This document shows, in pieces, positions 1 through 6,529 of a stretch of 9,957 nt of DNA. Origin of the DNA: Campylobacterales bacterium. GTDB lineage: Bacteria > Campylobacterota > Campylobacteria > Campylobacterales > SZUA-545. Location: NCBI GenBank assembly GCA_025800305.1, contig JAOXRY010000140.1, forward strand, positions 1 to 9,957, read 5' to 3'. Both the position numbers and the translations under genes were made by a program. The number at the start of each line of letters is the position of its first letter. Position 1 is the stretch's first letter. The notes beneath the pieces were generated by a model, which saw only the letters and a program-made list of their open reading frames with translations, did not search any database and was not told the DNA's origin.

Positions 1-451
<451 letters not shown>

Positions 452-565
452 AATGTTAGCTAGATTAGCCAACTATGTTTGTTTGACCTTTTTATGACTC
501 AAGATTTCAAAATCTCTAAGTTATATTCAGGCGACAACTAAATTAATAGTTGCCATTGTTAATAT

Positions 566-592
566 GTGAGAAAATAGTTTCACTATTCTCAC
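566..592 (-). other. rRNA leader hairpin
   Basis: The transcribed strand can fold GTGAG+AATAG against CTATT+CTCAC around a TGAAA loop, with a two-base TT bulge on the 3' arm. That gives ten paired bases. It lies about 115 nt upstream of the 16S 5' end and downstream of boxA. There is no following T-run, so it is not a terminator. A role in leader folding or processing is inference. Confidence 0.45.
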
Positions 593-673
593 CTATCTAG
601 TTGTATTTTTGTATTCAAGTATCAAAAACCAAAGTCTCAACCGAAGTTAAAAAATTGTTTATCCTCTTGCTTA

Positions 674-686
674 GTTGTCAAAGAAC
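674..686 (-). promoter_or_regulatory. boxA-like rRNA antitermination site
   Basis: The minus strand reads GTTCTTTGACAAC, close to the boxA consensus of bacterial rRNA leaders (TGCTCTTTAACA in E. coli). It binds NusB-NusE in that system and lets polymerase resist Rho. It sits about 220 nt upstream of the 16S 5' end, downstream of a small hairpin, matching the boxB-boxA order of characterised rrn leaders. The match is by eye. Confidence 0.7.
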
Positions 687-699
687 TTCCCGTAAATCG

Positions 700-720
700 T
701 TAAGACAAACTCTGTCTCAA
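700..720 (-). other. boxB-like hairpin upstream of boxA
   Basis: The RNA TTGAGAC, a seven-base loop AGAGTTT, then GTCTTAA forms a 7-bp stem with one G-U pair. It ends 13 nt before the boxA motif, the place boxB holds in E. coli rrn leaders. The structural match is clear, but function is inferred from position only. Confidence 0.5.
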
Positions 721-887
721 TTGGGAGTGGGATTTTACTCAATGTTTCCTTAAAGTAACCTTAACTTTTAAAAAGTTTTTCTGAATCTTCCAAAAGCCAA
801 ACTCGCTTCAATTTCATATTTAATTGTTATAGAACACTCTCCTCTGTGAAAGACTCTTTCGTTGTCTCCCTCAGTTTCGGGATGGGA

Positions 888-916
888 ATTATATGCTAAC
901 TTCCCTCTCTTGTCAA
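888..916 (-). promoter_or_regulatory. rRNA operon promoter, perfect sigma-70 consensus
   Basis: On the minus strand, -35 TTGACA (911-916) and -10 TATAAT (888-893) are separated by exactly 17 bases, with both hexamers matching the consensus fully. A start is expected near 881. The C-rich stretch TCCCATC after the -10 is the discriminator region. It is the only consensus promoter found between the kinase gene and 16S, and its orientation toward 16S fits an rRNA P1. Confidence 0.93.
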
Positions 917-940
917 GAAGTTTTTGAAAATTTTTTCAGG
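917..940 (-). promoter_or_regulatory. UP-element-like A/T tract
   Basis: Immediately upstream of the -35, the minus strand has A/T tracts (CTGAAAAAATTTTC, then AAAAACTTC), including the near-palindrome complementary to 925-938. This is the usual location and composition of an alpha-CTD-binding UP element at rRNA promoters. It is supported by position and composition only. Confidence 0.6.
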
Positions 941-989
941 GGGTTTTTCGAAAACCTAAACAAACCCTTTGATAGAGGAAAATTAATTT

Positions 990-3278
990 TTAACTTTTTT
1001 TATTGAATGGAATTAGAAGAGTAAAAATTGCTCCATTTTGACCATTTTTTACTGTAAGTTTTCCATTCATATGTTTTTCTATTATTGTTTTAGACATGTA
1101 AAGTCCTATACCTGTACCATTTGATTTAAATTTTGTTGTAAAATATGGTTCAAATATCTTTTCTATTATATTAGATTGAATTCCACCACCACTATCTTCT
1201 ATATCTATAATAATATTGCTAGTGTCTTCATAGAGGTTAATCTTTATATAGTGTTTCTTTGTTGTGTCTTTTTCTCTCTCTTCTAAGATTTTATCTTTAG
1301 CGTTATTTATGATGTTGATGACTACTTGCTCCACTTCTCCCATAGAACCATAGATTTCTTGTTCTGTAAGGTCTTCTATTTCTAAAGATATTAGATTACT
1401 TTCTAATTGTGTTGTAACAATAGACTTAATTTTATTGATTAACTCTATTGGCTTAAACTTTCTCTTTTCTTTATTTTCTTTAAAAAAGTTTCTAAAGTCG
1501 TCTATTGTTGTTGACATCTGCCCAATCATTGCATCTGCATTATCAAAGTGTTTTTTAAGATCTTCTTTTTGACTTGGATTTTCTTCTATTTTTGTTTTTA
1601 AAACTTGAACAATCAAGCTAAGTGAGTTAAGAGGCTGTCTCCATTGGTGTGCAATATTTCCTATCATTTCTCCCATGGATGCTAGTTTAGACTGATTAAA
1701 GATTATTTGATCTTTTTCTCTAATTTCTGAGACTTTTTCATTTACTTTCTCATCTAGTCTATTAATATCATCTTCTATTCTGTCTAACATTTTATTAAAC
1801 TGTAAAGAGAGAGTTCCTATTTCATCTTTACTTGTAATATTACAACGTACAGTGAGATCTCCTTTTTCAACTTCTTTTGCTTTTTGAGAAAGAGCCTCTA
1901 TTGGATTGGTAAGTTTTCTAATAAGTGTAACTCCGAAAAGTATTGTTACAAACAGTATAATTAAAGCCACATATAACATGTAACTAATTAAGCTTATAGA
2001 AGTTTCATTTATTTCATCAAGATATGCAGAGGCTACTATATACCAATCAAAATATTCGTTATATGCTGTCCATGATACTTTATCGTATGTATAATTTTTT
2101 GAATCTGTAGGTTTATTCCATTTATAATAAAGCTTTCCTGTTTTTTCTTCAGATTTAACCAGTTCATAAAAAAGTTTTGTCTGAGTACCTGGGATTTTAA
2201 AGGTTGATACATTTTTACCCTCAAACTCTTGACTAGGATGAATAACCATATCTCCTTTACTATTTAAAATATATGGATACCCTGTTTTGCCAATTACTGT
2301 CTCTTTTAAAATCTCCCTTACTCTTTCAACGAGAGCTGTTTTTTTTCTTTCTACCTCTTTTTTCATTTCATCAATGTATACACCAGTGACAATTGTCCAG
2401 TTCCATTGAGGAAAGTCTTTTATGTAAACTAGTTTTTCAAACTTCTTATCAGAATTTTGTTTTTTCCACCAATAACGATGAAATACTTCTCCATTTTTCA
2501 GTTTCTTTCTTGCCTGAAGAAGCAAAAACATATCCTTGATATCTTTTATATCAGTAATTTTAGTTCCTTGAAGATAAGGATGAGATATTAGTTTATTGTC
2601 TTTATTATAAGCGTAAAAATAATTATCCTTACCATACTTTAAGGTTTTTAAGTACTTGACTACTTTTTCTTGATTCTCTTTTCTTATTTCATTTAATGAA
2701 TACTCTGTAGCTATTTGTATATTTAAAGGTGAATAATAAAAACTATACCCTACAGTTTCTACTTTTCCAGTTTTAAAATTTTGGTAAGTATAACTACCAT
2801 TGGATCTTTTTTTTACTATTTGAAACTTACCATTCTTATAAAATGTGTACATAGAAATAAAACTAGTTGCAATTTCTCTTATTTGTTTTTTTGTTTTTTT
2901 ATTCTTTTCAGATCTGTTTAATTTATCTAAATGCTTTTTTAGCTTATTAGACTGACTTTCTAATTGTTGTTTCACAGAATCTGGCTGAGACTCACTATAG
3001 TACCTTTCAATTGTATGGAATGCTATGTCAGTTATGCTTCTAAGTTCATTTTTTGAAGTTTCAAGTGCAGTATTTTTATATACTTCTATCTCTTCAACCA
3101 TCCTATCAACCACTAAAGAAATTTTTGAAAGCTGAGCTTTTCCAAGGGATTCTTCAAGTTTGACAGCATCTTCTTGGACTTTTGGAAGAAAAACAAAGAA
3201 TGAAGATAGGAAATAGATTCCAGATATACCCATTACAATCAAAATAGCTTTTACGAAAACTTTAGAGAATATATTCAT
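990..3278 (-). CDS. Membrane sensor histidine kinase with Cache sensor region and HAMP
   Basis: This 762-aa protein likely senses a small extracellular ligand and autophosphorylates on histidine. It has membrane segments at about 10-31 and 431-452. The periplasmic part between them has two Cache-like modules, seen as GKDNYFYAYNKDNKLISHP (216-234) and GKTGYPYILNSKGDMVIHP (330-348). HAMP (about 453-505) and a coiled linker follow. The H-box IAHQWRQPLN carries the phospho-acceptor H544. The ATPase has N-box INNAKD, G1 DSGGG (695-699), F-box FEPYFTTK and G2 GTGIGL (721-726). No response regulator or receiver domain is in the window, so its partner must lie elsewhere. It follows the PhoH-type gene by 34 bases in the same direction, with no terminator seen, so read-through is plausible. 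The ATG start opens the first membrane segment but has no strong Shine-Dalgarno sequence. The ligand cannot be told from sequence. Confidence 0.93.
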   Translation of the reverse strand: MNIFSKVFVKAILIVMGISGIYFLSSFFVFLPKVQEDAVKLEESLGKAQLSKISLVVDRMVEEIEVYKNTALETSKNELRSITDIAFHTIERYYSESQPDSVKQQLESQSNKLKKHLDKLNRSEKNKKTKKQIREIATSFISMYTFYKNGKFQIVKKRSNGSYTYQNFKTGKVETVGYSFYYSPLNIQIATEYSLNEIRKENQEKVVKYLKTLKYGKDNYFYAYNKDNKLISHPYLQGTKITDIKDIKDMFLLLQARKKLKNGEVFHRYWWKKQNSDKKFEKLVYIKDFPQWNWTIVTGVYIDEMKKEVERKKTALVERVREILKETVIGKTGYPYILNSKGDMVIHPSQEFEGKNVSTFKIPGTQTKLFYELVKSEEKTGKLYYKWNKPTDSKNYTYDKVSWTAYNEYFDWYIVASAYLDEINETSISLISYMLYVALIILFVTILFGVTLIRKLTNPIEALSQKAKEVEKGDLTVRCNITSKDEIGTLSLQFNKMLDRIEDDINRLDEKVNEKVSEIREKDQIIFNQSKLASMGEMIGNIAHQWRQPLNSLSLIVQVLKTKIEENPSQKEDLKKHFDNADAMIGQMSTTIDDFRNFFKENKEKRKFKPIELINKIKSIVTTQLESNLISLEIEDLTEQEIYGSMGEVEQVVINIINNAKDKILEEREKDTTKKHYIKINLYEDTSNIIIDIEDSGGGIQSNIIEKIFEPYFTTKFKSNGTGIGLYMSKTIIEKHMNGKLTVKNGQNGAIFTLLIPFNKKS

Positions 3279-3286
3279 AATAATTG

Positions 3287-3292
3287 ATTATA
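3287..3292 (-). promoter_or_regulatory. TATAAT -10 just before the kinase ATG
   Basis: The minus strand has a perfect TATAAT ending only 8 bases before the kinase ATG. If used, transcription would start 0-3 bases from the codon, giving a nearly leaderless mRNA. There is no good -35 at 16-18 bp, though -35 boxes are often weak in Campylobacterota. It may be chance in AT-rich DNA. Confidence 0.3.
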
Positions 3293-3312
3293 GCCTATAT
3301 TGTGAGATTTTC

Positions 3313-4701
3313 CTAGAAATATTTAAACTTACTAAAAAGCTCCTCTGCCCACTCACAGATCTCACCTCTTACAGATTTTCTAAGTGTTATTGGGAATAGC
3401 TTTATTTTACTTTCTCTATTTTTTGTTTCATTGATTAAAAAACTTAATCCATTGTTTTGTTTAGACAAGTATATACTATCTACTTGATTGATATCTCCAA
3501 CAATAATTACTTTTGAGCTATCTGAAACCCTTGTTAACACCAATTGCATTGAAGAAAGTGAGAAGTTTTGAGCTTCATCTATAATAATTACTGCATTACT
3601 TAGATTTGAACCTCTTAAGTTTCCTATATATGGAAAGGTGATGTTGTAATTTTTTATATACTCACTTATCTTTAGTTCAATGGTTTCTTGGGATGTGTCT
3701 CTTCTACTTTTTCTTAGTTCATTGAGAGCAAAAGTTTCCAGTGCATCGTTAATAGGAGTAAAGTATCCTCCCATTTTATCATCCATGTCACCTTTTTTGA
3801 AACCTATATATGCGTCTTTATCAACACTATCTATTGGGTTTCTAATATAGACAATCTTCTCATATGTTGTATTTGGATTATCAATAAGCTTTAATGCACA
3901 GGCTGTTGCTTGAGCTGTTTTTCCACTTCCTGATGGAGAGGAGGAAAGAATAACCTTTGTGGAATGATTGAGAATTAGGTTAGAGAAGAAAAGCTGCTCT
4001 TTATTCCTTGGAGGTAGTTTACACTCTCTTAGTTTATCTTCATTGATAAACTCTATCTTTCCATTAATGACATTAGCTAAAACTTCATGATCGCTATTTT
4101 TTAGTTTAAAAACAACGTTCACTTCATTTGGTTCAAAGACAATCCCTAGATCTTCTTCTACACTTTTAAGATTTTTAAGATGGAGTTTTTCTAAGTAGTC
4201 ATACTCAATCTCTACATCTTTTACAAACTCTAACTTGTCAATATCACTTTCTGTGATTTTCAGAGATTGGCACTTTAGACCTAGAGAGATTGCATATGTT
4301 CTAAAAGCAACATCATTGGAAACAAGGATAAGATCTTCATAGATCTCATTTGCCCATTTTACTGTTTCTAGAATCCTTCTATCATTGACAACACTCTCAT
4401 AGTTGTTTTTAAAATTCTCTTTGTACTCTTTTTGAGAGATAAGATCTACAACAATATTTCCATTAGTGATTGGTGTAACTGTATGGTTGTCGTAGTATTT
4501 ACTCTCCCCTACTTCACCACTTTGCAAAAAGTTGTTGAACTTTCTTGCCATATAGCCAACCGCACCTAGGGAGTTTTTCAAATGGTCACTCTCATTAAGA
4601 ACAACATCAGTTATTAAGATTTTATTCTCTCCACTTTTAGAAAGAGAAGTCAGATTATCTAAAGAGTCAATAATGACGGAAGTATCTAAAAGGTAAGTCA
4701 T
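3313..4701 (-). CDS. phoH2: PIN-PhoH fusion ATPase/RNase (PhoH2 type)
   Basis: With the ATG at 4701 this is a 462-aa two-domain protein. The N-terminal PIN domain (about 1-150) has acidic residues at the expected places: D6 in YLLDTSVI, E37 in VVLNESD, D107 in NDRRIL and D130 in LVSNDVAF. The C-terminal PhoH ATPase (about 235-460) has Walker A SPSGSGKT (K261), Walker B VIIIDEAQNF (D375, E376) and the sensor motif VGDINQVD. Characterised mycobacterial PhoH2 proteins are ATP-dependent RNA-unwinding ribonucleases, so an RNA-processing role is likely. An upstream in-frame TTG (4731) would add ten residues, but these lie inside yoeB and the PIN fold begins right at the ATG. Only one base separates it from the yoeB stop, so it is probably co-transcribed and translationally coupled. 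Some PhoH motifs are atypical (IRN for the usual VRP, GFKKG for GFLPG). Confidence 0.92.
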   Translation of the reverse strand: MTYLLDTSVIIDSLDNLTSLSKSGENKILITDVVLNESDHLKNSLGAVGYMARKFNNFLQSGEVGESKYYDNHTVTPITNGNIVVDLISQKEYKENFKNNYESVVNDRRILETVKWANEIYEDLILVSNDVAFRTYAISLGLKCQSLKITESDIDKLEFVKDVEIEYDYLEKLHLKNLKSVEEDLGIVFEPNEVNVVFKLKNSDHEVLANVINGKIEFINEDKLRECKLPPRNKEQLFFSNLILNHSTKVILSSSPSGSGKTAQATACALKLIDNPNTTYEKIVYIRNPIDSVDKDAYIGFKKGDMDDKMGGYFTPINDALETFALNELRKSRRDTSQETIELKISEYIKNYNITFPYIGNLRGSNLSNAVIIIDEAQNFSLSSMQLVLTRVSDSSKVIIVGDINQVDSIYLSKQNNGLSFLINETKNRESKIKLFPITLRKSVRGEICEWAEELFSKFKYF

Positions 4702-4702
4702 A

Positions 4703-4963
4703 TTAATAGTGGTACCTACACTGTGCGACAACTATGAGATCTCCAATCACCTTGTATACAAGCCTATGTTCGGCAGTAACTCTTCTTGAAAAATATCCTT
4801 GAAGGTTCTCTTTTAATCTTTCTGGTTTACCTAAGCCATCACTATCATGGGGGTTTCTTTTTATATCTTCTAGCAATGTATTCACTCTTTTTAAGATCTT
4901 TTTATCATTTGTTTGCCAATATTGATAATCTTCCCAACCTTTATCGGAAAATCCAATTATCAT
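4703..4963 (-). CDS. yoeB: YoeB-family toxin, ribosome-dependent mRNA endonuclease
   Basis: This 86-aa protein aligns by eye along its whole length with E. coli YoeB (84 aa), including WxxYxYWQxxDKxI, GKPExLKxNLxGxxSRR, EHRLVY and the C-terminal RYHY. The residues matching catalytic E46, R65, H83 and Y84 of E. coli are present as E48, R67, H85 and Y86, so the toxin looks intact. YoeB binds the 70S ribosome and cleaves mRNA in the A site. The ATG overlaps the yefM stop as ATGA, which couples translation of antitoxin and toxin. The next gene, a PIN-PhoH protein, begins one base after its stop. Confidence 0.97.
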   Translation of the reverse strand: MIIGFSDKGWEDYQYWQTNDKKILKRVNTLLEDIKRNPHDSDGLGKPERLKENLQGYFSRRVTAEHRLVYKVIGDLIVVAQCRYHY

Positions 4964-5211
4964 ACATCAATTTCTTTTGTTTGAAAGTCTGAATTTTCTA
5001 TCTGTTCAATAGAATCAAGAAGCCTATCTCTATTGTTTTTAGAAGAGAGAAGATACATTGTCTCCTTCATAGCACTGTACTCTTCATAAGAGATTAAAAC
5101 AGCAGATTTATTATCTTTTGTAGTAATAATACACTCATCATAGTCATCACATACTTTATTGATAAGACTTCTAAGATTGTTTCTTGCTTGTGAATATAAA
5201 ACTGCTTCCAT
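4960..5211 (-). CDS. yefM: YefM-family antitoxin (Phd/YefM fold)
   Basis: An 83-aa protein, the same length as E. coli YefM. The N-terminal half has the Phd/YefM DNA-binding layout (MEAVLYSQARNNLRSLI, then ITTKDNKSAVLISYEEY). The C-terminal half (about 55-83) is acidic and probably unfolded until it wraps the toxin. It neutralises YoeB and, with it, represses its own promoter in characterised systems. The start is ATG at 5211, chosen because AAGAGAA lies about 4 bases upstream. An in-frame TTG at 5229 would add six residues but sits beside a TTGTCA box that looks like an operator. It overlaps yoeB by four bases. Confidence 0.95.
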   Translation of the reverse strand: MEAVLYSQARNNLRSLINKVCDDYDECIITTKDNKSAVLISYEEYSAMKETMYLLSSKNNRDRLLDSIEQIENSDFQTKEIDV

Positions 5212-5222
5212 GTTTTCTCTTT

Positions 5223-5270
5223 TTGTCAATATGTTGTCATTTTATCAAAAGGAATAATTCATTGTCAATG
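5223..5270. promoter_or_regulatory. Candidate YefM/YoeB operator: three TTGTCA boxes
   Basis: The plus strand holds TTGTCA at 5223-5228, 5234-5239 and 5262-5267. The first two are 11 bp apart, about one helical turn. The third lies in the odd-centred palindrome CATTGTCAATG (5260-5270) and covers the -35. The middle box touches the -10. This placement suits the autorepression known for YefM-YoeB. The E. coli operator core TGTACA is different, so binding is inferred. Confidence 0.5.
5239..5268 (-). promoter_or_regulatory. yefM-yoeB promoter
   Basis: The minus strand has -35 TTGACA (5263-5268), an 18-bp spacer and -10 TAAAAT (5239-5244, five of six matches). A start near 5232 would give a leader of about 20 nt containing the AAGAGAA ribosome-binding site. 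It likely drives yefM, yoeB and the PIN-PhoH gene, and perhaps the kinase. Confidence 0.75.
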
Positions 5271-5287
5271 TTATATATTAGTCCTCA

Positions 5288-6529
5288 TTAGGATTTATCC
5301 ATAATCTTTTTAACAACTTGATAAACTCTTTCACAAGAATCTATCTCTGCATATTCATTGGAAGTATGTGGATGATGGATGTTTGGTCCAATAGAGACAA
5401 TATCTGCGTGGGGAAACTTCTCTTTTAAGACTGCTCCTTCTAAACCTGCGTGAATCACTTCAATCGTACAATCTTTTCCATAATAACTTTGAACCTCTTT
5501 TGCAAATTGAGATTGAATTGGCTCCCATGCACTATAAGAAGTTTCTATTTTACAATCAACTTCTAATATCTTAGCTAAGGACCTTACTTCATTTTTTAAC
5601 TCTTGTAAAAGTTCATTGGTCATTGCCCGATAGGAAAGAATTATTTCATGTTGTTTTACAATTGCTAGATTGACACTTTTACTTGCCATACCATACTCAT
5701 CAAGCCATCCTAAAACTCCATGGGGAAGAACCATTAAAAGATCTAAAAGTCTTACATTATATGTAACTTTCGGAGTTGGAACTTTCTCTACTTTTATTTC
5801 ATTATGAAAAGGAATAGAAAAGCCTTTTTCAACACCAACTACTATCTTCCCAGATCTAGGAATCGAGTTGTGTCTTTCTCCTGACTGTACAAAAGCTATA
5901 GACTTTGAAAAAGAAGAGGCAAAATGGACAATTTTTTTCAAAGCGTTGGGAATTGTCTTATGAATTTCAATTCCACTGTGTCCACCAGGAAGTCCATCTA
6001 TTGTGATTTGATAAAAATCTTGATTATCACAAGACACCTCATCAATATTAGCTTTAATATGAGCATCAAAACCACCTGCACAACCAATTGTAATAATTCC
6101 TTCTCTCTCTTCATCAAGATTGAGAATTTTCTTTGATTGTACTTCCAATTCTAAATTATTTGCTCCAATAAGCCCTATCTCTTCATCATTGGTAAAAAGA
6201 TACTCTCCTGATATTTTTTCTTCAATAAGAGCTAACATCATTGCAATAGCAATCCCATTATCAGCACCTAAAGAGCTACTATTTCCTTTTAAAATATTTC
6301 CATCTTCTACAACTTCAACAACACCATCTGTATCGATACAAACCATGTCATAGTGTCCTTGAAGACAGATCTTTGGTTGTCCAACTGTTACAAGAATGTT
6401 TCCAGCTTTATCTTCCTTAACTTCTCCTAGATCTTTTGAAAAATTTTTTATAAACTCTTTATATTTACAAGTATCTTCACTACAGTTTGGAACTTTTGCC
6501 AGTTCTTTAAAGATCTCTAAAATTCTCAA
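5288..6529 (-). CDS. pepD: Aminoacyl-histidine dipeptidase (M20 family, PepD)
   Basis: A cytosolic zinc dipeptidase of family M20 (Xaa-His/carnosine type). With the start at 6529 it is 413 aa, somewhat short of the roughly 485 aa of E. coli PepD. Metal and catalytic motifs are all visible: GHYDMV (H59, D61), LGADNGI (D90), the catalytic NDEEIG (E116, E117), NLDEE (D139), and a C-terminal HHPHTSNEY. GLPGGHSG belongs to the dimerisation/lid domain. The first ATG is far inside, so the start is TTG. TTG at 6529 is preferred because GGAGAA lies 4 bases upstream and its TTGA overlaps the pyk stop. TTG at 6541 would give 417 aa but has a poorer ribosome-binding site. It is probably translated in an operon with pyk. 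Exact dipeptide preference is not visible. Confidence 0.93.
   Translation of the reverse strand: MRILEIFKELAKVPNCSEDTCKYKEFIKNFSKDLGEVKEDKAGNILVTVGQPKICLQGHYDMVCIDTDGVVEVVEDGNILKGNSSSLGADNGIAIAMMLALIEEKISGEYLFTNDEEIGLIGANNLELEVQSKKILNLDEEREGIITIGCAGGFDAHIKANIDEVSCDNQDFYQITIDGLPGGHSGIEIHKTIPNALKKIVHFASSFSKSIAFVQSGERHNSIPRSGKIVVGVEKGFSIPFHNEIKVEKVPTPKVTYNVRLLDLLMVLPHGVLGWLDEYGMASKSVNLAIVKQHEIILSYRAMTNELLQELKNEVRSLAKILEVDCKIETSYSAWEPIQSQFAKEVQSYYGKDCTIEVIHAGLEGAVLKEKFPHADIVSIGPNIHHPHTSNEYAEIDSCERVYQVVKKIMDKS

Larger units (their letters stand above)
452..881 (-). other. rRNA operon leader (about 430 nt, non-coding)
   Basis: This long stretch lies between the predicted transcription start and the 16S 5' end and has no credible gene. 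It contains a boxB-like hairpin, a boxA motif and a second hairpin, listed separately. The leader would be removed by RNase III and other maturation nucleases. The partner strand of the processing stem lies beyond the 16S 3' end, outside the window. I looked for a second promoter and found no convincing -35/-10 pair, although an isolated TATAAC occurs near 829-834. Confidence 0.75.

Noticed and set aside
829..834. Second rRNA promoter with TATAAC
   Set aside because: No -35 at acceptable spacing was found.
942..956. GGTTTT/AAAACC hairpin downstream of the kinase gene as a terminator
   Set aside because: The stem is only 6 bp and no T-run follows on the minus strand.
4702..4731. TTG start giving the PIN-PhoH protein ten extra residues
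   Set aside because: The extra codons lie within yoeB and the PIN core begins exactly at the ATG at 4701.
4786..4992. Plus-strand 68-codon open frame across yoeB and yefM
   Set aside because: It is antisense to strongly conserved toxin and antitoxin genes and has no family signal.
5212..5229. TTG start giving YefM six extra residues
   Set aside because: ATG at 5211 has a better ribosome-binding site and gives the family's length of 83 aa.
5280..5291. TCCT/AGGA stem near the pepD stop as terminator
   Set aside because: A four-base stem without a T-run is too weak.
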